A stretch of DNA of 64,000 nt, taken from Diabrotica undecimpunctata. Its lineage: Eukaryota; Arthropoda; Insecta; Coleoptera; Chrysomelidae. Numbering within the stretch: the stretch's first letter is position 1; each line of letters begins with the position of its first letter. The stretch covers positions 119,237,343 through 119,301,342 of the forward strand of contig NC_092811.1 in the NCBI RefSeq assembly GCF_040954645.1, in the 5' to 3' direction. Under the pieces are notes generated by a model. The model saw only the letters and a program-made list of their open reading frames with translations. It searched no databases and was not told the origin of the DNA. Position numbers and translations under genes: made by a program. This document shows positions 1 through 11,126 of the stretch, piece by piece.

Positions 1-726
1 TAAATGCGGTAGTTCACCACAGCGAAATGTTCGGTTTACATCTAAACGTTTCCAAAACTAAAACTTTAGTATTTTCAAAGACACCAATAAACGTACAGGT
101 GTATGCTAAGGGTCAAATAATAGAACAGGTAAATTCCATAAAATATTTGGGAACAAATATCAATAGTCAGTGTAATCCAAAAAAAGAAATCCTATCAAGA
201 ATCGAACAAGCAAGGAAAACATTCATGAGCATTAAAACATTTTTTACAAGATCAGACCTTAGTCTACAGCTTAGAATCCGAATGATCAGATGTTACGTTT
301 TTTCTGTCTTACTGTATGGCTGTGAAAGTTGGACAATGGACTCCGAAATAGAAAAAAGAATAGATGCCTTTGAGATGTATATATACAGACGAATGCTGAG
401 GATTCCATGGGTACAAAGAGTTACTAATGTTAAGGTACTTCGTCGCATGTGTAAACAAAAAGAATTACTAAGAATAATCAAAGAGAGGAAAATGCAATAC
501 TTGGGTCATGTGCTGAGAGGTGAAAGATATGAATTACTTCAAGTTATACTGGAAGGAAAAGTACAGGGCAAAAGATCAGTAGGAAGACGCCAGAACTCGT
601 GGCTGAAAGACCTGAGGAGATGGTTCGACCGCTCATCCGCAGAGATCTTTCGCGCAGCAGTTTCCAAAACTACAATTGCCATTTGGATCGCCAACCTTCA
701 AAAGGAGACGGCGCAATGAGAAGAAG
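1..726 (+). mobile_element. LINE-A copy 1, 3' end (reverse transcriptase C-terminus)
   Basis: The frame 27-719 encodes the end of a non-LTR retrotransposon polymerase. It begins just after the catalytic box (LNVSKTKTLVF), continues with IKYLGTNI, then AFEMYIYRRMLRIPW, QYLGHVLRG and GRRQNSWLKDL, the usual order in the thumb and C-terminal part of insect endonuclease-plus-RT LINEs of RTE-like type. The stop is followed within a few bases by GAGAAGAAGAA (717-727), the same simple tail seen on other LINE-A copies at 19441-19453, 42221-42230 and 58302-58312. The 5' part lies outside the window, so neither its target duplication nor its active site can be checked. Clade assignment is from motif memory and less sure than its being a LINE. 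Confidence 0.9.
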
Positions 727-1163
727 AATTTCGTTTGGTTAATTATAACCACTTTGGAGCCCTTTTAATATCTAACTGATGGTTATGTTTGGGATGGTGA
801 TATTTATAATATTAAAAATATTGTCTGTCTCTATCCAAACGGGTTTGGCAGACTTAGTTACGTTTTTCTGACAAACAAGCGAAAAAATCAAAAATTAATT
901 AATCTAAATAAGGAGACTTTATTGCATATCAAGATCTAAAAACAAAAAAAATGTAAATATTTTCTTAACCATCTAACTTTTCTCTCAACGTGAAAAAAAT
1001 GAATGGCAATTTTTTTTTCTAGTTTAATTAGCATGTAAAAACCCAAAAAAAATCATCGAGAGGTGGCTTGCTCGTTTCCAGATATGTCAGGTAGACAAAA
1101 GGTAAAACAGTGCCTCAGGGCACGCATGACAGTTTAGGCCGAATATAAGAGCACGTATACAAG
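727..1163. other. AT-rich stretch without a recognisable gene
   Basis: No coding similarity is visible on either strand. It contains poly-A and poly-T runs and separates the LINE tail from the piggyBac relic; part may be the piggyBac 3' non-coding region. The piggyBac terminal repeat could not be placed. Confidence 0.5.
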
Positions 1164-3468
1164 TCAAGAGCAAGGTAGAATTATCAATAAAAAATGTTGT
1201 TTATTAAGTGATAAAAGAATAATATAATAAATGGATGAAGATAAATGAAATGAATTATTTTTTAGTGTAGTAATCCAAAGAAAAAAAAAGTTTTTGGCAT
1301 TGGAACAGCATAAATGGAGATCGCATTTTGAGCAAACACATTGCGTTTGTGACTTCTTGCACAATTTGCACAATCTCTTTCCACCTTCTTTGCCGAGCCA
1401 GATTGGGAAATGGTCTTGACCATCGTAAAGCACTTCAGGAAGTAGATGTTTCGACTTTTGACCAACGCTCGAGTTGCCTGGCTGTGGATCTACGGAAGTT
1501 GATGGTCACGATGTTGATGGTTTTGGACGACCAACGGACCGTTTTTCTTGGTAGGCTACCAGAAAAGCGGCAACTGCTTCATGAAATTGTGATAATTGCA
1601 ATACCCGTTCTTTGGCCGAGACATTACTTGAGTCGTTGACCTTCTCCGCGTGGATCCGTTTATGCAGTATGTATGCATTAGTTACGGCCATGTCAATGAA
1701 ATGGTAAAACAATCGGGTGATTGTATCGTGTTAGTTTGCTCTAATATGATCTTCTTCTTCCTATGCCGTCCCCATTAACGGAGGTTGGCGACCACATTTT
1801 TAAAAGCTTCTCTGTCTTTTGCAACGTGGAATAATTCGTCTACAGTCATGTTTGTCCAGTCTCGAATATTTCGCAGCCATGACTTCCTCTTTCTACCTAT
1901 TCCCTTTTTGCCATCGACTCTACCCTGCATGATGACCTGCAGAAGACTATATTTATTATTTCTTAGTATGTGTCTAATATGATACCGGCCCATAAGTCCG
2001 TCGATCGAATCTACGCCGACCATGTGACTATTATATTCTCTTATCATTTGGGGATAATCAACTTTCAAATATGCTTTAGCCTTTCAGTCGTAGCGAGCTA
2101 CTTTCGCTGGATGTTTGGTTAAACCTTCGTTGGATCTGGCGAATATGGTTCAATACCAACGTACGTTGATGCCAATCGCACTGACTTGTTATCCTTCCAT
2201 AAGATAGTATTGATGTACACACCAAATGCAGAGCCTACAAATTCATATGAATAGCCGCGTAGCTCATCTTTTATATCTTTATCGACCGGAAGCTTGCAAT
2301 TTGGAATACGAGAAACTCGTATGGTGCCCAAACTATATATGCCTCGAGCTCGCAATTATACCAACAAAGGCAACGATATACAAACATTATCGAAATACAA
2401 GATTTAATGAACGAAGTCTGGAATTATTTGTGACAATCGCACAATAACGTTCGATATGGCTCCATGATCAAGCTGGCCCGGTAGGATCACATTGTCGTCA
2501 GCACCGTTAGAAACCTCTAACCGATAAGCGAATCCACTCGTATCACATAAAACAAATAGCTTGGTACCCCACTTGTATGGTTTATTTGGCATGTATTGGC
2601 GCAAATGATGTTTTGTTTTGGTGCTGCACATTTGTTCGTCGATGCGCATTCGAGCAGTCTTCGGAACGGAATCGAATCGAGTGTTTAGAATGTCAACCAA
2701 TGTTCGAATCGAGAACAACGCATCTTAGCCGGATTTGCCTTTCTTGACTCGATTGCTTTCATCACGAAAGGATAAATGTTGTTTTATCGCCATGAATTTT
2801 CCTTTGGGCATTGTCTTTGCTATTGCTTGAAACGCGTTTTGACCCTAATAGCTTTCCAAATTGGGATAACGCTAAATACTCATGGAAATGAGAATGCTAA
2901 TATATCTAAAAATATCTTCACTGGTAGTAGTGAATTTTGTGTTGATATCGGCTTAGTGAGCTGCTCGATTTGTTTCAAATGCAATCAAGTCAACCAATTC
3001 CTTACTGAAAAAATACCGAAATAATTCCATCGGTGTCTCGAACTCTTTTATGGACGATGGTACGCTTGAGTCACCCCGGAAAGCTAATTGATTGACATGC
3101 AAACGCATTGATTGTTTTTGCCATATAATTTTGGAAAACTCGGCCGAATTTTTAGCTATTGATTCAATACCTGCAAAAAAGTTATAATACCAGTTTAGGA
3201 AACTTATCAATACTCTTATGTCAAAACAATTCATACCTGCACCAGTGAAACCTCCAGCAGAAGGCACAATTGATGGACCAGCAATTTCGATTTCGGGCAA
3301 TGGAGAACGAGGTCGTTTCAGTTTATTGAAACGCCGTGTTGAAGTTGATGGCACGTCGTATTGATCTTTTTCTTCTGCCGTAACAACCTTTTCGTGCGAA
3401 ACATTCTGTTCAGGAAGTAATGTTGACGAAGCTGATGGAAGTGCTTTGTCGACTGCACTCAAGTTCAA
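1164..3468 (-). pseudogene. piggyBac-1 transposase relic, split by a LINE fragment
   Basis: Reading leftward from 3468, the pieces follow piggyBac transposase order. The N-terminal domain ends ETPMELFRYFFSKELVDL. The first catalytic block RIDEQMCSTK precedes PNKPYKWGTKLFVLCD. A degraded second block FDN at about 2380 is followed by ARGIYSLGTIRVSRIP. Then come MIREYNSHMVGVDSIDG and FYHFIDMAVTNAY. The cysteine-rich zinc-binding tail (CKLCKKSQTQCVCSKC) lies at 1300-1400. Pieces starting at 3468, 2718 and 2355 share one frame, interrupted by stops; the C-terminal pieces are shifted. A 66-nt intron with GTATGA donor and TTTTTTGCAG acceptor fits 3171-3236. The LINE piece 1751-1972 interrupts the gene between GRYHIR and the FYHFIDM block. 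Terminal repeats and TTAA sites were not identified. It cannot encode a working transposase. Confidence 0.93.
1751..1972 (-). mobile_element. LINE-A-type 3' fragment inserted in piggyBac-1
   Basis: This 222-bp piece encodes only the last part of a LINE polymerase on the minus strand (ILRNNKYSLLQVIMQGRV, then GRKRKSWLRNIRDW and the terminal VVANLR), ending in GAAGAAGAA at its 3' end (1751-1760 on the plus strand). It is flanked by perfect 11-bp direct repeats TCTAATATGAT at 1740-1750 and 1973-1983. Removing the insert and one repeat restores piggyBac reading from GRYHIR into the FYHFIDM block. It is a strongly 5'-truncated retrotransposition event. Confidence 0.93.
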
Positions 3469-3504
3469 TGAAAAGTCTTTTGAAATAAAGGAACTCGCTA
3501 AATT

Positions 3505-4985
3505 TTAGTTCCTTAACGACATACTTATCATTTTAAAAATGTTTAACCAATCATTCATTGTATAAACAGCCACATATTTTTTCCGTGTTTCAATCGCACT
3601 ATGCATACTGTCACACTCCATCATGGAGTGTCCAGACTCAAGAAATTTGTGCTCTAGGGTGGTAATGTCACTGCTTCCGTAATGAACAAAATAATATAGC
3701 ATCCCCAGTACATTTTGATTCCGATTTTGTCCACTGCAAGTGTCGTAAAACAACAAGACCTCCGTAACTTAATTAGGCAAGGTATTTAGATACCGCAATA
3801 AGCATGTTGCAATTTCTAAGCTACCTCTTGCTCCATTTATTTCAGTCCAAGCGTAACAGTATGCATTATTCGGTAGAGCACCTTCATAAATTGTCAGATT
3901 ATAACCGCACAATTTAGTACTATAATACATTGGTGATACGTCTCTGCTTGGTATTTGCAGTACGCTTTGGAGATCAAATGTCACTGTAATGAAATGCGAC
4001 TTATCCGTTGCTCTTTGTTTTGCAGTATTTGCAGCAGCTTCACGCTATTTATTTTCATGGCATTTTGGTTCAAGCTTAGCCTTTTCTTCACCACGTGCAG
4101 CTTGATATCGTATACAAAGGGAACACTAATCCTTGCGTGGTTTAAAGAACGAATAATTGTAATTGTTGCAAAATATTCTTTTGTAGCTAGTCATACTTTT
4201 AAGTAAGTAACCGTTTTGTTGACATATTTCTTTGTATAGCGAGTACATTTTAGCTATGGAGAGTGTCGCATCCAAATATTTTCTCTGAGACTCTTTTCTA
4301 CAGTATTGTGAGTCAGTTAACGGGAAACTCTCAATATGATTTACAATGTCACCTGCAGTATACAATCCTGATGTAGCATTTCGGTTTTCAAATGCTTTAT
4401 TTAGTGGTCCGTTGCTTATTGACAGGGTTTTTACAAAAAAAAGTTTGTCATACTTTAATTAGTGTTCCGTTTTTTACAAAAATAAAATTGTTTAGAATTA
4501 GTACGTGATTTTATATTGCTTTTTTGATGCTAGTGTCTTTGTAGAGTGTTATCATGAACGTTTTGAAGAATAAAATCCTTTTTTAGAGAGTAATGTTCTA
4601 ATTGCCAATAGCTAGAGCACATTTCAATTCTATCTTTTTCATTAAATATTTGAGAACATTTAAATTTACAGCGGTCACCGTTCACACTTTGAGAATATTT
4701 GGCTGATTGCCTTCCTTTTTTTAATAATGTAGGGTTGGCCCAGATTTCTGCATTTTTTTTGCGATGTTTTGTTTTCATTGTGATTCGTCTGCCTTCTGCC
4801 AAGTTTAATTCACAGGCACCTTCATCGTATTTCTTAGAGGATCTGCAATCGTAATCGTCATCGTTGGGATTGTATTCTTTATCTTGGTCGTCACTAGTTT
4901 CAAATGGTTCTAGATCACTTTCTTCAGTGGTCTCTTCGTCATAAATAACTGCTGTTGTAGAATTCGTTCTTACCTGATCTGCCAA
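3505..4985 (-). pseudogene. Decayed DUF7869-like transposon-associated gene
   Basis: Reading leftward, the N-terminal piece (4985-4530) has an acidic region and a CKFKCSQIFNEKDR segment. After a frameshift, one frame runs from 4365 to 3505 with SFPLTDSQYCRKESQRKYL, FDLQSVLQIP, YCYAWTEINGARGS and FYDTCSGQNRNQNV. These blocks recur in a large family of repetitive arthropod and cnidarian proteins of unknown function, which I associate with Pfam DUF7869 from memory. The frame holds three internal stops, near 4123 (after FFKPRKD), near 4027 (after CHENK) and at 3766-3768 (after YLNTLPN), so the gene is dead but only lightly frame-damaged. It ends next to piggyBac-1. No function can be assigned. 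Confidence 0.75.
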
Positions 4986-5406
4986 AGTCTCATTTTCTGG
5001 AAATGTTTCATAACTTGTAGATGGAGTATCTAACTTCTCGAAGTCAATATGGGCCTGTCCTGCATTCTAAAAGCGAAATCTATAATTAAACTAAAACTAT
5101 AATTTATAGATTGGTTCTATTCTGTTGATTGATGAAGTTGATATCTGTATAATATCCAATATTGACCAATTTATTTCCTTTATTAGAAACAATTGAGTGT
5201 TTAGAAATGTGAAATATATTTTCCTGGAAATCGGTGATTTACAAAAAAAAAACCTATTGCAGTCTTATTTTTATAGGACCAGCATGATTACAATATTCAC
5301 AACTATGATAATAAACAACCTTTATGAACTAAGAATATCTTTGACACAATATTTTTAATGCTCTATAACAGTCAATACAAAATACTAACGAAAATTATTT
5401 TTTTAG
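4986..5406. other. Intronic AT-rich DNA upstream of the Frequenin exon
   Basis: No coding block is recognised. The last bases are a short T-rich tract ending in TTTTTTTAG at 5406, which serves as the 3' splice site of the following exon. The 5' exons of Frequenin were looked for in 1-5400 and not found. Confidence 0.6.
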
Positions 5407-5485
5407 GATGGTTCCATAGAATTTGAAGAGTTTATTAGAGCTCTTTCTGTAACGTCTAGAGGCAATCTTGATGAAAAATTGCATT
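5407..5485 (+). CDS. Frq: Frequenin (neuronal calcium sensor 1) internal exon
   Basis: The 79-nt exon starts right after TTTTTTTAG and ends before GTAAGT. It encodes DGSIEFEEFIRALSVTSRG followed by NLDEKLH, with one base left over that would complete a tryptophan codon (LHW) in the next exon. This stretch is near-invariant in insect Frequenin and vertebrate NCS-1: the end of one EF-hand and the linker to the next. The protein is a myristoylated calcium sensor at membranes and synaptic terminals that modulates phosphatidylinositol 4-kinase, calcium channels and Ric8a (family knowledge). No other Frequenin exon was found in the window, so neighbouring exons lie outside it or were missed. Splice sites and phase look functional; a lone duplicated exon cannot be excluded. 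Confidence 0.9.
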
Positions 5486-5680
5486 GTAAGTAATAAATAA
5501 TTTTATATAGATGTTATAAGTGTTTAGTAAATACAAGTTTAGATATAATTGCTGTTAACAATATTAACTCTCTATTCAATATTAGTTAAAATCGTTTCTT
5601 TGTTTTTAAAAACAAGAAGGGTGCTTTCATCTCATATTTTTTGTTCTAAAACGGGACTCTAAAACGTTAAAATTAGCTTT

Positions 5681-5980
5681 TTTCGTCATTTTCATTTGTT
5701 TATTTACCTCTTAAGCTTGAACATTTTACGAAAATCATCACAAGAATAACTTTTGTTTTAAAATATCACAATTTATATAAAAAAAAGTTTCGAAGTGAAA
5801 AATGCATTTTTTTATAATTTTTTGAAAAATTTTCGTCATTTTCATTTGTTTATTTGCCTCTTAAGCTTGAACATTTTACGAAAAACATCACAAGAATAAC
5901 TTTTGTCTTAAAATATCACAATTTATATAAAAAAAAGTTTCGAAGTGAAAAAAGCATTTTTTATAATTTTTTGAAAAAAT
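5681..5980. repeat. Two-copy 150-bp tandem duplication
   Basis: The unit starting TTTCGTCATTTTCATTTGTT at 5681 recurs at 5831 with few differences (for example ATTTACC versus ATTTGCC). Both units run through ACGAAAA, CATCACAAGAATAAC and AAAAAGTTTCGAAGTG. It lies in the Frequenin intron and has no coding content. Confidence 0.9.
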
Positions 5981-6136
5981 TTCATGGAGAATTTTCGGTA
6001 AACTTTTAAAAATAGTATATTGGCAAAATAATCTATTAATTAAACCAAGTTTCGACTTGTGGGTATGAAATCGACCTTTTTCAACTAAAGTCACCCTCCT
6101 ATCATTGCCGTCTTAATAACATTTGAAGTTTGTAAG

Positions 6137-6485
6137 CACGTCCAGCCATGATACTATAACCACAGTTTAATGCTTAAAAGATTCTTTTTTGATGGACAAG
6201 GTAAGTGCTCCGGTTCGTTCGGAAAAATATTCCCATGAGATTTCTTTTCATAATTACTTTCATAAGATACCCAAAAATAAGGTTCAAGAAAAGTTGTTCA
6301 AGTTTTTTTTTAAAATTGTTTAAATTTTCGCTTGAGCGATCTCTTGAACTTTAATATGGAGTCCCTCATGAAAGTGATTATGCAAAAAAATCTAATGAGA
6401 ATATTTTTCCGAACGAACTCGAGCTTTTCGCCTTGTCTATAAGCAATATACTAACATGTTAGTCATAGTATCAAGCGTCCAGCGA
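6137..6485. repeat. Imperfect palindrome, MITE-like foldback
   Basis: The left arm (GACAAGG..., then TTCGTTCGGAAAAATATTC near 6210-6235) is matched in reverse complement near 6390-6440 (GAATATTTTTCCGAACGAA ... CCTTGTC). Weaker pairing extends outward to CCATGATACTATAA (left) and TTAGTCATAGTATCAAG (right). About 100-bp arms flank a 150-bp centre. No transposase is present, so it is probably a non-autonomous DNA element. Exact ends and target duplication are not resolved. Confidence 0.75.
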
Positions 6486-6839
6486 TCTCCTTTCCTGCCA
6501 GCTGGTACGCTTTGTTTGATATTTGGACTTGCGCACATAAAATCAGCTAAGGGCGATATATATTTGAATCGACTGCTTATAACTATCTGCTTTACCATAT
6601 TATTGTTTATATTGTCTGAAAATAACGATAAACCGCTTTGATCGCTTATTAATTTTGTTCTTCATAAAATTACCGAGTACTCCTATGGAGATTTGATGTA
6701 ACGGTGAATAACTAGTTGCTGTTGTGATAATATTAAAGTAAACTTGATATTCTACTTTTGAATCTTATTAAAATGACATAATTACCCAATCGAAATACGA
6801 TGGATAACCTGGTACTTCTCCAAACAGAAATAACTTAAG

Positions 6840-8036
6840 CTATATCAAATAAGAATGACGTCATCACAGTTGCCTTAGACTTAGAAAGTGCCTTCGACAC
6901 AATAAACGGAGCTGCTATTATTAGGAAACTTTAACTCAATTTAACGGGTAATATTTTCACCTTTATAAACAATTTTCTACAAGAGAGATCATTCAAAGTA
7001 GTTGCAAAGCGGGAAAACATCTACATCACATATTTCATAAAATGAAGTCACCCAAGGCTCAGTTATCAGCCCCACGCTATTCCTTCTTAGAATTAACGAT
7101 ATAAACTCTCTTGTTCTCCCTCCAATAAAATACTCAATATACGCAGATGATCTTGTTCTTTATTGCCAAGGTCAAGTTACAAGGAGCATATGCTCTTTAA
7201 TTCAAAACACTCTTAGCAATCTTCATAACTGGTCCAATAAAATTGGAGCCAAATTTTCAACTGGAAAATCTAAAGTCATAAACTTCTCTAGAAGACATCA
7301 CTCTCACCCTTCTCTACTTCACCTAAATGGATCTCCTCTTCAAGTGGTTGATAAACACAAATTGATAAATACAGCATCCAGAGTATCTGCCATCAGCAGT
7401 AAAAAAATGGTGTTTCAGTAACTATCATCTGGATACCATCTCATGTTGGTATCAATGGAAATGAGAACGCTGATCATGCAGCAAAATTGGCCTGCTCCTT
7501 AGAAAATATGGAAAACATACAACTTCACCATACTATCATGAACAACGTACTAAGCACTTGGCAAACACACTGGAACGAGCAAAATACAAAACTACGCACA
7601 ATTCAAACAACTGTTACCTCCATCACCATGCATCAAATGAGCAGGAAAGACAATATTATTATCAGAAGGCTCAGAATAGGCTCATGGATATCTGATGTCT
7701 TCTGAAAACCCTCCTCGCTGTGAACATTGTAATGAGTCCTTAACAGTTCAGCACATATTACTAGAATGTGTCCACTACAAACCTCAAAGAGACTACTACA
7801 ACTTTCAAAATAATAAGTGATTTACTCGATTCTACAAATATGTACGGTGCCATAATTCGTTTCCTAAAAGACTGTTACCTTTACTACTTAGTGTAAATAT
7901 ATTAAGATGTTGTTAATGTATCCTAACTTGTATATAAACAGATTGTATATGTATGTAAACATAAACATATTGTAATAATCTTTGTACCAGTGTCAATGGC
8001 CCATAGTTGCCGAGACACTTTAATTTAAAATAAAAA
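6840..8036 (+). pseudogene. Jockey/I-type LINE relic (RT and RNase H fragments)
   Basis: A reverse-transcriptase palm is readable with frameshifts: VALDLESAFDTING, then VTQGSVISPTLF and YSIYADDLVLYCQ, followed by a jump to an RNase H end (IWIPSHVGINGNENADHAAK) and a Cys/His segment (CEHCNESLTVQHILLEC). It ends near 8036 in AAAATAAAAAAAA, a poly-A-like 3' end. The interval between the RT and RNase H parts is too short, so an internal deletion is likely near 7370-7410. Confidence 0.85.
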
Positions 8037-8039
8037 AAA

Positions 8040-9270
8040 TGACATAATTAGTTAATTTACGAGTTTTCTATCGCTTTAGATCTCACTTTCGTTCTATTAA
8101 ATTACATTTTACGATTGTAATAAGAGAATTATAATAATGATCAGTCTTTGTTATTTAGTTTATTTTGGAATTACTTTTACAGCACCAAAAATAGTAGAAA
8201 TAGTGTGCAACTCTGCAGAAATCATTTAAATATTCAACCTAGTCGTTATAACATCCCTACAAACTTAATTTAAAAATTTATTCTTTTATAGTTTGTATTA
8301 CTAGTAAAAGACAACGCCTTTTGGAAAATTTTGTCGTTACGCCCACGTTTCTATAGAGTTATATATATTCGTTTACAATGACAGATGACATTAGTTCCAG
8401 ATGTTTCGGAAAAATGCTGTATGTATCTATCATATCGCTTACTTCCGGAAAAACAAGAAATTGACAAAGGAGATTTGTGTCTTTCTGCGACTTTAAGAAT
8501 TTATATGAAAAATTCACATTTTTGTTAAATCATAATTTGTTTGTTGTGTTATATAGTATTGAAATAATTCTATTAGTAAGTATGATTAACTGACTCGGTG
8601 AACTTCGTATCGTCTTAGAATTAAATAATGTGTCATAGTTCAATAAACAAAAATTAACAGACAACCAAAAAATACTCAAAAACATTCTGTACTAAAACAG
8701 TTTAATCTCAGTAAAGTTCGAAAGAACACAAAGGAAGAAATGCGATGTTTTTGTTAATATAACATTAGAGTTAATATAAAAAGAAGAAAGACTGGGACCA
8801 AATTATATCACAACATGTAGAAACGAAGGTAATAGCACAGAATAAATATTCTGTCTCATACCGTTCTTTTATATTCTAAAATATATCCAGAGCATGATTT
8901 TCGTTAAAATTATCTTGTTAATCAATCCATTTTACATAAAATATTGTCAAATTGTTACATTACTATTATACATTTTTGTTAAATTGGCGTCCAACGCTCA
9001 CTCACAACTTTTGTTACAAAACCCTAAGACACGCTACCACTGAATTTTCTAACGCACACCAGATAAAATTTCACTGAACAACACTGGTTCCTGGTTCCGT
9101 TCAAAACATTGCTGATTCCGTCAGCGCGAACGAGATGCGCGTACTTATCTCGCTAAGCAGAGTGGGCATTCTGATTGTTTTATTATTCTGTTTTAATAGA
9201 TAGAATATAAGTATGTCGAATATAAGAAAATACATTAATTTTAGTGACATCTTATCAGATGTGTTATAAT
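8040..9270. other. Unannotated AT-rich intergenic or intronic DNA
   Basis: I see no gene. A locally GC-richer patch (about 8985-9170, including GCGCGAACGAGATGCGCGT) stands out from its surroundings and could be an unidentified repeat or a regulatory region. No reading frame or terminal repeats were recognised. Confidence 0.4.
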
Positions 9271-9284
9271 TCATCATTAAGCTT

Positions 9285-9365
9285 CAGCAGCTCGGATAGT
9301 CTGATCAATGATACTTCTCCATTGGTCGCGATCTTCTGTTACTTGTACTGCCTCAGTATACTGCT
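9285..9365 (-). mobile_element. Tiny LINE polymerase C-terminal tail
   Basis: On the minus strand a short frame reads VTEDRDQWRSIIDQTIRAAEA then stop. This is the characteristic last segment (a D-R-D-x-W-R motif) of RTE-like LINE polymerases. Nothing else of the element is recognisable, so it is an extreme 5' truncation or a decayed copy. Confidence 0.6.
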
Positions 9366-9369
9366 TATG

Positions 9370-11050
9370 TAACTAATACCTACTCATAAAGTTTAATTAA
9401 AACATTTAATTAGTTAATATAATACTTGGCAAACAACCCTATACAGTAACAAAAATCCATCCTTTATACAATATTTTCTAAAATTTGCAAATCCTTAGAA
9501 TATCACGCGAACTTCTGCTCGTTAATTTTAACCAGAATTTTTTATCAAAAAAAAATCTATCTAAAATTTCATGACGCCGTTTGGTGTCTTAAAGTAAGTA
9601 GGCACTTCACAAACTCGGGATAAAATATGAAATGTAAACTACAAGCTGGTTGCAATTTATTTTACAGATAAAATATATTAGGAGCAAAGCAACAGAGGGA
9701 AGAAAAGAACAGGGTGTAACTTTAAATACATTTCATCGTATATTATAAGGATGTTTGTGTCATATAAATGCATATTTAGTTTTTTTGTCAATAAATGTAA
9801 ATTAGATACGTTAGATACGTTTTATATTTTCCATATTTATATAGAAAGATAATGATCGCTGCGCTGTCTTCACAATAACGAAACGTTTTAAAAGCTCAAC
9901 CTATAATAACAGCATAACCGCCAATTTTATTGAAAAAATTACCAATATATTTTTAAATTACCTAAAAAAAGCATTGAAGAGACTTTGTAGAAATCTATAG
10001 CTTATGATCTAAGTAAGTTATGATAAAAATAAGGTCGATTTATATTTTTTTATCAGTGTTAACAAAAAGTTAATTATAATCGGTAATTAATTATTCACTG
10101 AACATCGCAATATACATATTTTAATTAATTATATATGAACACATTCTCTTTTTTTGTATATAACATTAACAATCTGAAATGATACATGATAGTTTTTTAC
10201 GTCGCTTATATCCTTCTTATAGCAAATCTGTAAAAAATCTTCCTACTTCCATGGCAATACCCTTTAAGGATTTCTTTGTCTTTTCTTTACTTGATTTTAT
10301 ATCCCCGATTTACGTCAAGATTTGGGTTTAGTCTGGAGTCGTAACTCTGGTCGATTCTTTATTAGATACTTTAAGAAGTTCGGCAGTTTCTGTAACTTGT
10401 AAACGTCAATGTGTTTGAGATTAATGATTGAATTTTCGTACGCTTGCTGTTTTATCAACAAAAACTCCAGCGAGGGAAGTTTTTGTCACTTGGATATTTT
10501 GCTGATCACGAAATAATCATTTAAATGGTGGAAAATAAAAATACTATCAAGATTTTTTGTTTAAAAAAACTATAAATATCTAATGGTATGGCAAATAATG
10601 ACATATTTAAATTATTTATGAAAGAATTTTTGTTGTTGTAGTTTTTAGCTTAGACTATGGTTTTAGTTTATCATAATCTTATAATCTTTTAATTTAACCA
10701 ATCTCTAGTAGTTGGAGAAATTCAAATATTGAGTCGATGCAAGGAAACAAAGAACTCAACCCTTCGTAACTAACGTGGCTACATCCAACACCGTTACTAA
10801 CGTCGGTCTTCTTTAACAAGGAGATTTTTTTTTTGTTAAAATTTAACACTAATACAAAGTCATAACATAGATAGAACCACATTATTTTACTTTTATTTAT
10901 AATATTTTAATAACTTATTATTGGAATTAGTGAAGTCAAATGGATAGGCAGTCAACAGACCCATCCAACCGGAGTGGAATTTTGGTGGATAAAATTACCA
11001 AAACAACAATCACTATATTTTTTCCCTAAGAGAAGGAATTATTATCATCA
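9370..11050. other. AT-rich stretch with no identified gene
   Basis: Both strands were read for coding blocks, terminal repeats and RNA signatures and nothing convincing was found. Short frames such as 10694-10882 show no family similarity. Confidence 0.5.
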
Positions 11051-11059
11051 TTCTGCTAC

Positions 11060-11085
11060 GAATACGTCCCGCAAGGGACGTATTC
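11060..11085. repeat. Perfect 11-bp stem with GCAA loop
   Basis: GAATACGTCCC (11060-11070) is followed by GCAA and then its exact reverse complement GGGACGTATTC (11075-11085). As RNA it would form an 11-bp hairpin capped by a GNRA tetraloop. It lies just upstream of the LINE-B fragment. A functional role is not shown. Confidence 0.6.
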
Positions 11086-11126
11086 ATAAATTTGTCTTAC
11101 TAGTTTTCTTTTCCCTTGTTTCCAAA

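Noticed and set aside
293..481. Minus-strand frame overlapping the first LINE
   Set aside because: Shadow of the plus-strand LINE reading; no family similarity.
7487..7705. Stand-alone small protein with a methionine start
   Set aside because: It is the RNase H end of the decayed LINE relic read in one frame.
10694..10882. 62-codon minus-strand frame in AT-rich DNA
   Set aside because: No motif, no splice context and hydrophobic low-complexity content; chance frame.
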